The notes beneath the pieces were generated by a model, which was not told the origin of the DNA, did no database searches, and saw only the letters and a list, made by a program, of their open reading frames with translations. The position numbers and the translations under genes are program-made. From V1-33 sp039795165 (GTDB lineage Bacteria > Verrucomicrobiota > Verrucomicrobiia > Verrucomicrobiales > V1-33), in assembly GCA_039795165.1 (NCBI GenBank), contig JBDKER010000002.1, forward strand, positions 1-64,000: 64,000 nucleotides of DNA, written 5' to 3'. Below, piece by piece: positions 52,472 to 61,961 of the stretch. How positions within the stretch are numbered: position 1 is the stretch's first letter; each line of letters starts with the position of its first letter.

Positions 52472-53945
52472 TGTGCGCAGCCGTGATCGCTTCGGCGGCC
52501 TTGCGGGTGAGGTCGCTTCCGTCTCCGCTGATGGGAATCTCCGTCCAGACCATGCCATCGGCTTCGCGGGCAAAGAATGTCTCGCGTACCTTCGGCGCAA
52601 GGCTGGCAGCCGTCGACGGCGAAAGCCCGATGAGGAGGGAGCCCGAATTGATTGTGAGGACCGGGCGCTCCGCGGTGGGGTCGTCGAGATTGGCCGGAGC
52701 GAGGGCTCGTTCGTGACGGGCATTGATGATGACCTTCAAGACCGGTCCACAGATCAGTTCGGTCCCCTTCGTATCAAGAAAGTAGCCATTGTTTTCGCCC
52801 GTGCCGCCGGAACGGAAGCGGATTTGCCCGCCCGTGATGCGCGGCTGCACAAGGGGCAGACCGCCGGTGGCCAGTTCCAGCGCCCGGAAAATCGGCAGGG
52901 CATGCAGCGCCCCGGAAAGCGGCGTCAGTTCCGCCTCGGTCATGATGCCTTCCGACCGGTTCGTCGATCCCTTGAACGTCACTGTGCCGGAACAGACGGC
53001 TTCGCCGAAATCAGCGAACGGCTTCGGCAGAAAGTCATCGATCCTGATTTCCGTGAGGGTGGCCGTGGCGGCGATGTCCGGGATTTCACCGAAGGAAATC
53101 GATCCTTCAATGGTGCCGGAGCCGCCGGAGGGCGGCGTCAGTTCCGCCTTCTGCAGAATGGCTCGCCCGTCCGCCATCTGCAGGGAAGCATTGGCGATCT
53201 TCAGTCCGTCAAGCCAGCCGAGTCCGAACATGCCACTGCGGGCCGTGAGGTCCCAGCCCTGGGCGGTTCGCTGCGCAAAAGCCACCGCACCCGTCAGGTG
53301 GCCCGCCGTCGCCGGACTTGTGCCCCAGTTCAGATTGAGACTGCCCGTCGAAAAACGGTCGAAGCTCAGGTACCGGTAATCCGGCGAAACCCCGAACCCA
53401 GCCGTCATGAGGGCAGCACCGTCGCCAAGCGACGCCGACTTCGGTGGGCCCCCCGGATTGCTGGACCCGCCCGACCGCAGTTGTGCCGTCAGGGAAAAGG
53501 CGGAAAGCGATGGGAATTTCCACTTCTGTCGGAAGAATCCAGCTGGCCCAAGCGATGCCGTCAGTTTCTCCGCCTTGATCTCGGAAAACGGGGCACTCGG
53601 CCCGCCGGGTCCGGAGACTTCCTTGATCCGAAGCTCGCCGCCGAGGTCGATGGTCGCTCCACTGGTCTCTACCTTAGGACTCGCCAGCCAGGCGCCCACT
53701 TGTTCCTCCATCTCCTTGTTGAAGGATTCGCCACCGAGATGGGATCGCAGCAGCAGTGTATACGCAGCCAGCGGAAAAACGAGAAATCCCAGAATCCGCA
53801 GCAGCCAGCCCCGCACCGCATCCATCCCATGCGCCCCACCACCAGGCAGGAAAATTGAACTGCGCGACCGCTTCAGAAAATCCTGCTGAGCAGCCCATTC
53901 ATTCATGACCTGGTTGTAGCTCTTGTCCTTGAGATCGCGTTTCAT
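52455..53945 (-). CDS. AsmA-like inner-membrane-anchored protein
   Basis: 496 residues. A short basic N-terminus precedes one TM segment (about 45-65, GWLLRILGFLVFPLAAYTLLL). The remainder is long, beta-rich and repetitive, with GTIEGSISFGEIPDIAATAT and GALHALPIFRALELATGG, which resembles the C-terminal region of AsmA/DUF748-type lipid-transport or assembly proteins. The call is from texture, not a strict motif. The stop overlaps the DUF167 start. Confidence 0.65.
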   Translation of the reverse strand: MKRDLKDKSYNQVMNEWAAQQDFLKRSRSSIFLPGGGAHGMDAVRGWLLRILGFLVFPLAAYTLLLRSHLGGESFNKEMEEQVGAWLASPKVETSGATIDLGGELRIKEVSGPGGPSAPFSEIKAEKLTASLGPAGFFRQKWKFPSLSAFSLTAQLRSGGSSNPGGPPKSASLGDGAALMTAGFGVSPDYRYLSFDRFSTGSLNLNWGTSPATAGHLTGAVAFAQRTAQGWDLTARSGMFGLGWLDGLKIANASLQMADGRAILQKAELTPPSGGSGTIEGSISFGEIPDIAATATLTEIRIDDFLPKPFADFGEAVCSGTVTFKGSTNRSEGIMTEAELTPLSGALHALPIFRALELATGGLPLVQPRITGGQIRFRSGGTGENNGYFLDTKGTELICGPVLKVIINARHERALAPANLDDPTAERPVLTINSGSLLIGLSPSTAASLAPKVRETFFAREADGMVWTEIPISGDGSDLTRKAAEAITAAHNAENP

Positions 53946-54101
53946 GCCATGGGTACTGCGGGCGGGGTGGAAACCGGACAATTAGCGTTCCGGCATTCTT
54001 ATTACCAGAAAAAACCGTGCGCGTACACGGGCCGTGGGCCCAAAGCCGGGAGCCACCCCAGAGAGAGCATCGCCACGGGATTTCTCATGAAGGCAAGGAT
54101 C

Positions 54102-54185
54102 ACGAGGGCCGAAGAGCCCGTCCCATCGACCTGTCCTCCGGCGGATCGGGAGGGCCCGCACCATCGATCGAGGCGTCCGGCGGGA
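54102..54185. repeat. 84-bp direct repeat, copy 1
   Basis: It begins CACGAGGGCCGAAGAGCCCG and runs to the GAGGCGTCCGGCGG stretch. It contains the palindromic arms GGGC-CGAAGA-GCCC and a TCGATCGA. A near copy starts 194 bp later. Confidence 0.85.
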
Positions 54186-54193
54186 GATGAGGA

Positions 54194-54280
54194 TGGGGCG
54201 GGCCTACAGCCCTGCGCGGTGGTGGATGGCATCAACCTGGGCGGCTGGCCCAGGCTGGTATAGGGCGCGCCGATGGCGCT
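54194..54280 (+). repeat. three-hairpin repeat, diverged copy 2
   Basis: Same order of hairpins as 894-983, with changed bases: GGGC-ctaca-GCCC, CTGGGC-ggctg-GCCCAG and GCGCC-gat-GGCGC. The last stem differs from copy 1 by a G-C to C-G swap that keeps pairing. Confidence 0.7.
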
Positions 54281-54295
54281 CGTACAAGGCCGGAA

Positions 54296-54379
54296 CACGA
54301 GGGCCGAAGAGCCCGGGCCATCGACCTGTCCTCCGGCGGATCGCGAGGGTTCGCGCCATCGATCGAGGCGTCCGGCGGA
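54296..54379. repeat. 84-bp direct repeat, copy 2
   Basis: Nearly identical to 54102-54185, with a handful of substitutions. Together with the three-hairpin element each copy forms a B-A composite. Confidence 0.85.
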
Positions 54380-54384
54380 TCAGG

Positions 54385-54474
54385 AGGGCCAAAGGCCCGG
54401 GGTCATACCAGCCTGGGCCAACGGCCCAGGTATCCGGATTGCAAAGATTCCGAAGGGCTGAAGGCCCGTTCCAT
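54385..54474 (-). repeat. 90-bp three-hairpin repeat, inverted copy 3
   Basis: Read on the minus strand it matches 894-983 over its whole length, with 28 identical central bases. It ends about 80 bp before the alpha-2-macroglobulin start. The 610-bp gap 53946-54555 holds these four repeats and no gene I can support. Confidence 0.8.
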
Positions 54475-54555
54475 TGCTGTCGTGAGTTCCGGGGGGCGGG
54501 CCAAAAAAACGCTGGATTCCTCCAGGGGAAGCGGGGCAGACTCGTGATAACTGAT

Positions 54556-57500
54556 ATGCGGTACTTTTTCTGCCTTTTGATTGCGGTTCTGACCGGTCTT
54601 TCCATGAATGCACGAGCTGACAACATTGCGGAGCGGCGGCAGGAGGCGAAAAAGCTGATGGATGATGGGAACTGGAAGGAGGCGCTTGAGGTGCTGCGGG
54701 TGATTCTGCCGCTGGCTGAGCATCGGGGTGAGCCGCTGGCCGAGGATCTGCGTCATGCGGTGACGTGTGTGCAGCAATTGAACCGCTGGGAGGCGTGGGA
54801 TGCGGTCGTTGAGGAAACCGTGGCTGCTCATGGGGGCGACTGGCAATTGCTGGCGGCGGCGGCTTCGCTTTATGAAGGAACGCAGTCGTGGGGAACTGTG
54901 GTGAGCGGGGAATTCCGGCGGGGTCAGCGTGCGGGCGGGAAGTTTGTGAATTCCGGGGCGCGCGACCGGGTGCGTTCGCTGCAGTTGATGGCGCAGGCGC
55001 TGCCGCTGGTGGGGGCGGGGGCGGGGGCGGTGAGTCCGGCGCAGCGGGCCGACTTCTTCGGTGCATTTGCGAGGCAGATGCTTGCTGAGGAAGGCTGGGC
55101 GCTGCAATCGCTGACCGACCTTGCGAAGCTTCCGGATTACGAGGAAATGCAGCGCGGGCGTGGCCGATTAGGGATGCCTGGGCGGAGTGGTCGGGGTGCA
55201 CCGGTTGATGAGAAAGGCGATCCTGTGCTGCATCGGGTTCCGGAATCGTGGGAGAAGGCGGTGAGCGATGGGGAACGGATGCGTTGGCTGCTTGGGGAGA
55301 TGGCGCGGCAGAGTCCAGTTGCGGCTGTGCGGGCCGACGAGATCCTTGCTGGTTTTCTGGCGTCGCAATTCGATGTGCGGACGATGGCCGACTCCTGGCG
55401 TCCGGCGGGGGACGACGACGAAGCGCGGCGCAGCGGCATCCTGGCCCTGCACACGCTCAAGGACAATGAAACCGTGGCGCGGCTGGCTACCGGCGTGAAG
55501 CGCTTCACGCTGCCTGCGGAATTCAGCTATGTGGAAATCACCGACCGGATCTTCCGGAATCCGGTGGATGCCGGCCTTGCGGTTTCTGCGACGGGGACGA
55601 TGGCGGGTTTTCTGCTCGACCGTCGGCAGTACGACCGGGCGGCCTCGATTTTCCGCAATGCGATCGACCGTCTTGGTGGTTCGGCTGGGGAGGATCAGGT
55701 GAAGTCATGGCAAGCGCAGCTTGATCAGATTGTGAAGCCGTGGGGACGTTTTGATGGATCGCAGATGCGTCCTGCGGGCACGGGAGCGAAGCTGGGTTAT
55801 GTTTTCCGGAATGGTGGCAAGGTGGCGCTGACGGCGCGTGCGGTGAAGGTCCGGGAATTGCTTGATGACACGCGGAAGTGGCTCGCGGACAACCCGGCCG
55901 ACCTTGACTGGGGCCGCCTCGACATTGGGAGCATCGGCTACCGGATTGCCGAGGAGAACATGAAGAAGTATCTGGGTGCGGAAGTGGCGAAGTGGGAAGT
56001 GCCCCTTGAGCCGAGGCCGCAGCACTGGGACCGGCGCACCGAGATCACCACGCCGCTGCAGACCCCCGGGGCGTATTTCGTAGAAGCCGTCATCGAGGGC
56101 GGGAACCGCGTCGGCTGCATTGTCTGGCTCACCGATACGGCCATCGTGCACAAGCAGGGCATTGATGAACAGCAGTACTACGTGACCGATGCCGTGAGCG
56201 GCACTCCCGTTGGCAAGGCCACCCTCGATTTCTTCGGCTACCGGGTGGAACCGCTTCAGAAGGCAGGCCGTCGGCAGTTCAATGTGCAGACGCGACGCTT
56301 CGCCGAATTCACCGACGGGAGTGGTCAGTTCTTCGGCAAGGCCGATCAATTCGGGAAGGACATGCAGTGGCTCGTGACGGCGACGACGCCGGACGGACGC
56401 TTTGCGCACTTTGGATTCAGCGCTGTGTGGTTTGCCGGGAAGGATCAGCAGGAATGGAATCAGAGGAAGATCATCACGGTGACCGACCGACCCGTCTACC
56501 GGCCCGGTCAGACCGTGCAGTGGAAGGCGTGGGCCCGGTTGGTGCGCTACGACGAACCCGAGGACCGATCGCAGTATGGCGGTGCGAAGTTCACGGTCGC
56601 TCTGCTCAATCCCCGTGGCGAAACGGTTTTCGAGAAGGAGATGACCGCCGATGCCTTTGGTGGAATGGGGGAATCGTTTGCGCTCGATGCTGCTGCGGTC
56701 CTTGGGGTTTATCGTCTCCAGTGCAGGCATCCTGATGGATTCGAGCAGGACGGCAGTTTCCGGGTCGAGGAATACCGGAAGCCGGAATTTGAAGTGAAGG
56801 TCGATGCGCCGGCTGAGCCGGTGGCACTGGGCGACAAGGTGGAAGCCACGGTGAGTGCGGCGTATTTCTTCGGGGCCCCGGTGACGGAGGCGACGGTGAA
56901 GTACAAGGTGCTGCGCAGTGCGCATGACTCGCGCTGGTATCCGGTGCGGCCATGGGATTGGTTTTACGGCTCTGGCTACTGGTGGTTTGGCTATGATTAC
57001 GATTGGTATCCCGGGTTCCGCACATGGGGATGCCGTCCGCCGCTCTGGTGGTGGTGGCCGCAGCAGCAGGACCCGCCCGAAGTCGTCATGGAAAGCGAGG
57101 GCCGCATCGGTCCCGATGGCAAATTCAAAGTCGTCATCGACACCGCCACCGCCAAGGAACTGCACGGCGACGAAGACCATCGCTACGAAATCTCCATCGA
57201 AGTCACCGACGCCAGCCGCCGCACCATTCTTGGCAATGGTCAGATCCTTGTGGCACGGCAGCCCTTCTCCGTGGTCGCATGGACGGACCGTGGGCATTAC
57301 GAAACCGGGCAGCCCATCGAGGTCGGTGTGCGCGCCTTTTCGATCGATCAGAAGGGAGTGAAGGGCACGGGACGCGTTGCTTTGCTCAAGCTCAGCTATA
57401 ATGACAAAGGCGAGCCGCAGGAACGCGAGGTGGCGGCCCAGGACGTGATGACCGCGGAGGACGGGTCGGTTTCCGTTCGTTTCAGTGCCAGTGAAGCCGG

Positions 57501-60500
57501 GCAATACCGGGTGGCGGCCAAAGTGAGCGACGCCCGTGGCCGGACGCAGGAAGGCGGGGTCTTTCTGGTGGTGCGCGGTGGTGGTCATGACGGACGCAAC
57601 TACCGTTTTGCTGCCCTCGAGATTGTTCCCGAGAAGCCGGAGTACGCGCCGGGCGAGGAAGTGAAATTCCTTGTGAACAGTGAGCGCGAAGGCAGCACGG
57701 TCTACCTGTTCATCCGTCCGAGCGCCGGGATTGCTCCGCGCCCGCAGGTTCTGAGGCTCGATGGGAAGTCGACGGAATTGTCATTCCGCATCGAGACCGG
57801 CGACATGCCGAATGTTTTCCTCGAAGCCTTTTCAGTGCGCGATGGCGTCGTTCATTCAGCCATGCGGGAAATCGCAGTGCCGCCTGCGAAGCGTCTTCTG
57901 CAGATGGAAGTGAAGCCGGAAGCCGACCGCTACCAGCCACGGGGCCGAGCGAAGCTGCAGGTGACGCTGCGCGACAGTGACGGCCGTCCCTTCCGCGGAA
58001 TCTCGGTGCTGACGGTCTATGACAAGGCGCTCGAATACATATCGGGTGGCAGCAATGTTCCGAAGATCGGGGAATACTTCTGGAAATGGCGGAGGCAGCA
58101 CCAAAGCGCGTCCGATTCCAGTCTGGGCACAGCCTTTCCGTCGCTCAATCTGCCGCCGGATCAGCCGGGCTGGCAACCACTCGGAATCTTCGGCGGCGAT
58201 GACGCAATTGTCCTTGGAGGAGCCATGATTCCCCGCGGCGGAGTGGCCACCCGCTTCAGCCGTTCTGGCGCAGGCCCAGTCGTCATGGCTGATGGCATGG
58301 CTGAATTCGGAACGGCAGCCCCGATGGCCGCGGCGGTCATGGATGCGGTCCCGGAGGCGAAGTTCTCGGCCGACTTCCGGGCCGGGAGACTCAAGGCGAT
58401 GCCCGGCAAACCGGGATCTGGAACGTCTGGCGGTGGCGAGGATGCGGCGGCTCCGGTCATGATCCGCAGCGAATTCGCCGACAGTGCCTACTGGACGAGT
58501 CAGATCGAAACCGATGCGGACGGGAAGGCGGTCGTTGAGGTGCCGCTGCCGGACAATCTGACGACATGGAAGGTGCGGTCGTGGGCCATGGCGCACGGCA
58601 CAAGGGTTGGCGAAGCCGAGACGGAATTCGTGACAGGCAAGGACCTTCTGCTGCGCCTGCAGTCGCCCCGCTTCTTCACGGAAAAGGATGAAGTCACGCT
58701 GAGCGCGAACGTGCATAGCTACCTTGCGGCCGCCAAGGATGTGACAGTGTCGCTTGAACTCGATGGCGATGCCCTTGCCCTCATGCCGGGGGCGGAACCG
58801 CAGCAACTGGTTCGGCTCGAACCGGGCAGGGAAGTGCGCATCGACTGGCGCGTCCGTGCCCAGCGCGAGGGCAAGGCAGTTGTCCGCATGAAGGCGGTCA
58901 CTGACGGGGCGAGCGACGCGGTCGAGCAATCGTTCCCGGTTCATGTGCATGGACTGCTCAAGACGGAGAGTTGGAGTGCGGCGATCCGGCCGGAGGGCAC
59001 GGAGGCAAAGATTGCCTTCACGGTTCCGGAGGCCCGCCGCCCGGATCAATCGCGTCTGGAAGTCCGTTATTCGCCAAGCCTTGCCACGGCCATGGTGGAT
59101 GCCCTTCCGTACCTTGTGGACTATCCATACGGCTGCACGGAACAGACGCTCAATCGATTCGTGCCCGCTGTGATTGCCCGCAAGGCGCTCACGGATCTCG
59201 GGATCGATCTCGCTGCGGTGAAGGAAAAGCGCACGAATCTCAATGCGCAGCAGGTTGGCGACCCGCAGCAGCGCGCGGCACAATGGAAGGACCAGCGCTG
59301 GGCCGAGCGTCATCCGGTTTTCGATGACCGCGAGCACAGTCTCATTGCCAAAACCGGACTCGAACGCATCACATCGATGCAGAATGGCGACGGTGGCTGG
59401 GGATGGTTCAGTGGCGAGCGCGAGCAATCGTGGCCACACACCACCGCCATGGTCGTCCATGGTCTCCAGCAGGCGCAGGCTGCCGGCATGGCCATTGTCC
59501 CGGGAACCATGGAACGCGGCGTGGCATGGCTCAAGGTGCACGAGGAAAAGGAGACCGGACGCATCCAGCGCTGGAAAGAGAAGAATCCACCTGACGATGC
59601 GAAGAAGGAAGCCGATGCGACCGATGCTCTGGTGCGCATGGTGCTGGCTGAAGCGGGTGTCCGCAGCGATGCCATGGCGGGCTTCCTGTACCGCGACCGC
59701 AATGCCCTTCCGGTCTATGCCAAAGTTCTCACGGCCCTCGCCATGGATGCGGAAAAGCAGACGGAACGACGCGACATGCTCATCCGGAACATCGAACAAT
59801 TCCTCGTGCGCGACGATGAGAATCAATCGGCCCGGCTCGACCTCCGCAATGGTTCGTTCTGGTGGTGGTGGTACGGCAGCGACATCGAAGCCAATGCCTT
59901 CTACCTGAAACTCCTCGCCCGCGTGAAACCAAAGAGCGCGGACGCCGCCGGGGTCGTCAAATACCTCCTCAATAACCGCAGGAATGCCACATGGTGGACG
60001 AGTACCCGCGACACCGCCTTCTGCATCGAAGCCATGGCCGCCTACCTCAAGGCCACCGGCGAAAACGCCCCGGACATGACCGTCAATATACTGGTCGATG
60101 GCCAGCCGAAGAAGTCAGTCCGCATCACAAAGGAAAATCTCTTCAGCTTCGATGCCAGCTTCGTCATGAACGGCCCGGAAATCACGTCCGGAAAACACGA
60201 AGTCACCATCCAGCGCAGCGGCAGCGGACCGGTCTACGCCAATGTCTACGCCACCAATTTCTCGCTCGAAGACCGGATCACCCGGGCGGGCCTCGAAGTG
60301 AAGGTGGACCGCGCGTACTTCAAGCTCGTGGAACGCAAGGACGCCACTGCCCTCGTGAGTGGATCCCGGGGACAGGCGCTCAATCAGAAGGTCGTCAAGT
60401 ACGACCGCTTTCCCCTCAAGGACGGCGATGCGCTCAAGAGCGGCGAATTGGTCGAGGTCGAACTCACGCTCGAGAGCAAGAACGACTACGAATACCTTGT

Positions 60501-60768
60501 GTTCGAGGACCGGAAGCCGGCTGGCTGCGAACCCGACGACGTCCGCAGTGGGTATTCATGGGAAGGCCTCGGGGCCTACCGCGAGTTCCGCGACGACCGC
60601 GTCGCCTTCTTCGTCCGCTCGCTCCCGCTCGGAAAACACAACCTTTCCTACCGCTTCCGCGCGGAAACCCCGGGCAAATTCAGCGCCCTCCCCGCCACCG
60701 GTCTCGGCATGTACGCCCCCGAACTCCGCGCCAACAGCGACGAAATGAAACTAGGCGTAGAGGACTGA
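54556..60768 (+). CDS. bacterial alpha-2-macroglobulin family protein
   Basis: 2070 residues. MRYFFCLLIAVLTGLSMNARA is a signal peptide without a lipobox. A helical N-terminal region comes first (about 25-490), then MG domains (VTDRPVYRPGQTVQWKAWAR near 635), an aromatic-rich insertion (about 793-840), the bait/MG7 region (ADGKAVVEVPLPDNLTTWKV near 1320), and the thioester domain with YPYGCTEQTL (C1527, Q1530, the CxEQ thioester). QNGDGGWGWF and the alpha-alpha toroid repeats follow, then a C-terminal MG domain. These proteins trap attacking proteases at the cell surface. The usual partner pbpC is not next to it. The start follows the repeat cluster. Confidence 0.93.
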   Translation: MRYFFCLLIAVLTGLSMNARADNIAERRQEAKKLMDDGNWKEALEVLRVILPLAEHRGEPLAEDLRHAVTCVQQLNRWEAWDAVVEETVAAHGGDWQLLAAAASLYEGTQSWGTVVSGEFRRGQRAGGKFVNSGARDRVRSLQLMAQALPLVGAGAGAVSPAQRADFFGAFARQMLAEEGWALQSLTDLAKLPDYEEMQRGRGRLGMPGRSGRGAPVDEKGDPVLHRVPESWEKAVSDGERMRWLLGEMARQSPVAAVRADEILAGFLASQFDVRTMADSWRPAGDDDEARRSGILALHTLKDNETVARLATGVKRFTLPAEFSYVEITDRIFRNPVDAGLAVSATGTMAGFLLDRRQYDRAASIFRNAIDRLGGSAGEDQVKSWQAQLDQIVKPWGRFDGSQMRPAGTGAKLGYVFRNGGKVALTARAVKVRELLDDTRKWLADNPADLDWGRLDIGSIGYRIAEENMKKYLGAEVAKWEVPLEPRPQHWDRRTEITTPLQTPGAYFVEAVIEGGNRVGCIVWLTDTAIVHKQGIDEQQYYVTDAVSGTPVGKATLDFFGYRVEPLQKAGRRQFNVQTRRFAEFTDGSGQFFGKADQFGKDMQWLVTATTPDGRFAHFGFSAVWFAGKDQQEWNQRKIITVTDRPVYRPGQTVQWKAWARLVRYDEPEDRSQYGGAKFTVALLNPRGETVFEKEMTADAFGGMGESFALDAAAVLGVYRLQCRHPDGFEQDGSFRVEEYRKPEFEVKVDAPAEPVALGDKVEATVSAAYFFGAPVTEATVKYKVLRSAHDSRWYPVRPWDWFYGSGYWWFGYDYDWYPGFRTWGCRPPLWWWWPQQQDPPEVVMESEGRIGPDGKFKVVIDTATAKELHGDEDHRYEISIEVTDASRRTILGNGQILVARQPFSVVAWTDRGHYETGQPIEVGVRAFSIDQKGVKGTGRVALLKLSYNDKGEPQEREVAAQDVMTAEDGSVSVRFSASEAGQYRVAAKVSDARGRTQEGGVFLVVRGGGHDGRNYRFAALEIVPEKPEYAPGEEVKFLVNSEREGSTVYLFIRPSAGIAPRPQVLRLDGKSTELSFRIETGDMPNVFLEAFSVRDGVVHSAMREIAVPPAKRLLQMEVKPEADRYQPRGRAKLQVTLRDSDGRPFRGISVLTVYDKALEYISGGSNVPKIGEYFWKWRRQHQSASDSSLGTAFPSLNLPPDQPGWQPLGIFGGDDAIVLGGAMIPRGGVATRFSRSGAGPVVMADGMAEFGTAAPMAAAVMDAVPEAKFSADFRAGRLKAMPGKPGSGTSGGGEDAAAPVMIRSEFADSAYWTSQIETDADGKAVVEVPLPDNLTTWKVRSWAMAHGTRVGEAETEFVTGKDLLLRLQSPRFFTEKDEVTLSANVHSYLAAAKDVTVSLELDGDALALMPGAEPQQLVRLEPGREVRIDWRVRAQREGKAVVRMKAVTDGASDAVEQSFPVHVHGLLKTESWSAAIRPEGTEAKIAFTVPEARRPDQSRLEVRYSPSLATAMVDALPYLVDYPYGCTEQTLNRFVPAVIARKALTDLGIDLAAVKEKRTNLNAQQVGDPQQRAAQWKDQRWAERHPVFDDREHSLIAKTGLERITSMQNGDGGWGWFSGEREQSWPHTTAMVVHGLQQAQAAGMAIVPGTMERGVAWLKVHEEKETGRIQRWKEKNPPDDAKKEADATDALVRMVLAEAGVRSDAMAGFLYRDRNALPVYAKVLTALAMDAEKQTERRDMLIRNIEQFLVRDDENQSARLDLRNGSFWWWWYGSDIEANAFYLKLLARVKPKSADAAGVVKYLLNNRRNATWWTSTRDTAFCIEAMAAYLKATGENAPDMTVNILVDGQPKKSVRITKENLFSFDASFVMNGPEITSGKHEVTIQRSGSGPVYANVYATNFSLEDRITRAGLEVKVDRAYFKLVERKDATALVSGSRGQALNQKVVKYDRFPLKDGDALKSGELVEVELTLESKNDYEYLVFEDRKPAGCEPDDVRSGYSWEGLGAYREFRDDRVAFFVRSLPLGKHNLSYRFRAETPGKFSALPATGLGMYAPELRANSDEMKLGVED

Positions 60769-60982
60769 AAACCGCGCGCCCGTCAGCAGCGAAAGCCTCC
60801 CGGGACGTCCACCACGGGGACGGCGAGCCGGATTGATTGTCCATTTAAGTGAAGCAAGCCGGGCCGCGCTGACGCAGGAATGGACGAAGTGACGAAAATT
60901 CCAGGATTCGGACATGGACAGAAGGCAGTCGCCTGTTCTAGGATCCTTGAAACAGAGGAAGTCATATCCCTCGCGACCAGCC

Positions 60983-61183
60983 ATGAAACCAACGTCCGCC
61001 GCCCTTCTGCTTGCCCTTGCCCTCATGGGTTCGGGAGCGTCGGCGTCGGAATCTGAGGTGCCGGCTGCTGTTTCTGCCAAGCCCGCCCCGGCTGCTCCTT
61101 CCCAGCCGGTGTCCGTCCCGGAACCGATCTGGTCGTCCGTGGCGGCTGCCGCGGCGATCGCCTTCCTCAGGCGCCGGAAGTAG
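60983..61183 (+). CDS. very small PEP-CTERM protein
   Basis: 66 residues. A signal peptide (MKPTSAALLLALALMGSGASA) is joined by a 24-residue Pro/Ala linker to VPEPIWSSVAAAAAIAFLRRRK, a PEP-CTERM tail. After processing at both ends little more than the linker would remain. Either it is a tiny surface peptide or a minimal decoy/relic of a larger gene. The frame is open upstream but does not look coding. No exosortase is in the window. Confidence 0.65.
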   Translation: MKPTSAALLLALALMGSGASASESEVPAAVSAKPAPAAPSQPVSVPEPIWSSVAAAAAIAFLRRRK

Positions 61184-61337
61184 CGGGTGCCGCCCCGCCC
61201 GCACGGCCCGTTGGATGATGTGGGCCCGCGCCATGGTTTTTGTTGCGCAGGGCAGGGAGTCTGGCTAGGAAGGCGGGCATGAAGGAGACGTCGCATCGAT
61301 CGGAGGAGGTGGCCGCGAGGCGCCGTGCCGGAGAATC

Positions 61338-61799
61338 ATGAAGTTGCTGGTTATCAGTGGGTTGCTTGGTGCAGCGGGCGTTCTTTTCGTCCTCTGGTGG
61401 CTGCTGGCCGCCCTCGTGCGGCGCGGCCTGCGCTGGGCCGCCCGGAAGTTCCCGATTCCCGATCAACTGGGATCGTTCGGTGTGAGCAAGGAGGAAGTCA
61501 GCCGGAATTACCCGGCCCTGCGGGACGCCCTTGTGTCGCGTCTGCCATTCGCGCCCCTGCGGCCGATCGTTTCCGCCGTCCTCAACCGCCGCGCAGAGGC
61601 CGTCATGGGCGGTGTCCTCGGTTTCATGCAGTCGCGTGGCTCCAGCCGGATCGACGGCGTGCTTGTGGCCGACTGGTTCCGGGATTTCGGGGCCGACCTG
61701 CTGGGTGGCTTTGCGGCGCGGGTGCTTGCTCCGTTTTTCCTGTATCTGGCGGGGATTCTGCTCCTCGCGGCGGGCGTCCTCTGGATTTTCTGGCGTTGA
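61338..61799 (+). CDS. hypothetical protein with two membrane segments
   Basis: 153 residues. TM1 at about 3-27 (LLVISGLLGAAGVLFVLWWLLAAL), TM2 at about 130-152 (LAPFFLYLAGILLLAAGVLW). The soluble part between them is basic and helical. No family recognised. ATG 61338 overlaps no other feature. Confidence 0.65.
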   Translation: MKLLVISGLLGAAGVLFVLWWLLAALVRRGLRWAARKFPIPDQLGSFGVSKEEVSRNYPALRDALVSRLPFAPLRPIVSAVLNRRAEAVMGGVLGFMQSRGSSRIDGVLVADWFRDFGADLLGGFAARVLAPFFLYLAGILLLAAGVLWIFWR

Positions 61800-61961
61800 A
61801 ACGGCCGTCGCCGGACGGGCATGGTCTTTGTTCCTGGATTTCTTGCGCAGGGAACTGCCGCAAAATGAATTGCGTGGCATGAGCGATTCCGGCAGGATTC
61901 GCTGAGACCGAGGGCGTGCTGCGACCGTCCGGCGGTGCACGATCTTCCTTTCCTCCCTGCC

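Noticed and set aside
52166..53858. Plus-strand open frames of 106 and 544 codons
   Set aside because: Antisense to the DUF167 and AsmA-like genes; no domain or start signal.
54187..54555. 123-codon upstream extension of the alpha-2-macroglobulin gene
   Set aside because: It runs through the A and B repeats; the signal peptide begins at the ATG at 54556.
55705..57588. 627-codon open frame on the minus strand
   Set aside because: Also antisense to the alpha-2-macroglobulin gene; shadow composition.
57856..59826. 656-codon open frame on the minus strand
   Set aside because: Antisense to the alpha-2-macroglobulin gene, with no start signal or motif.
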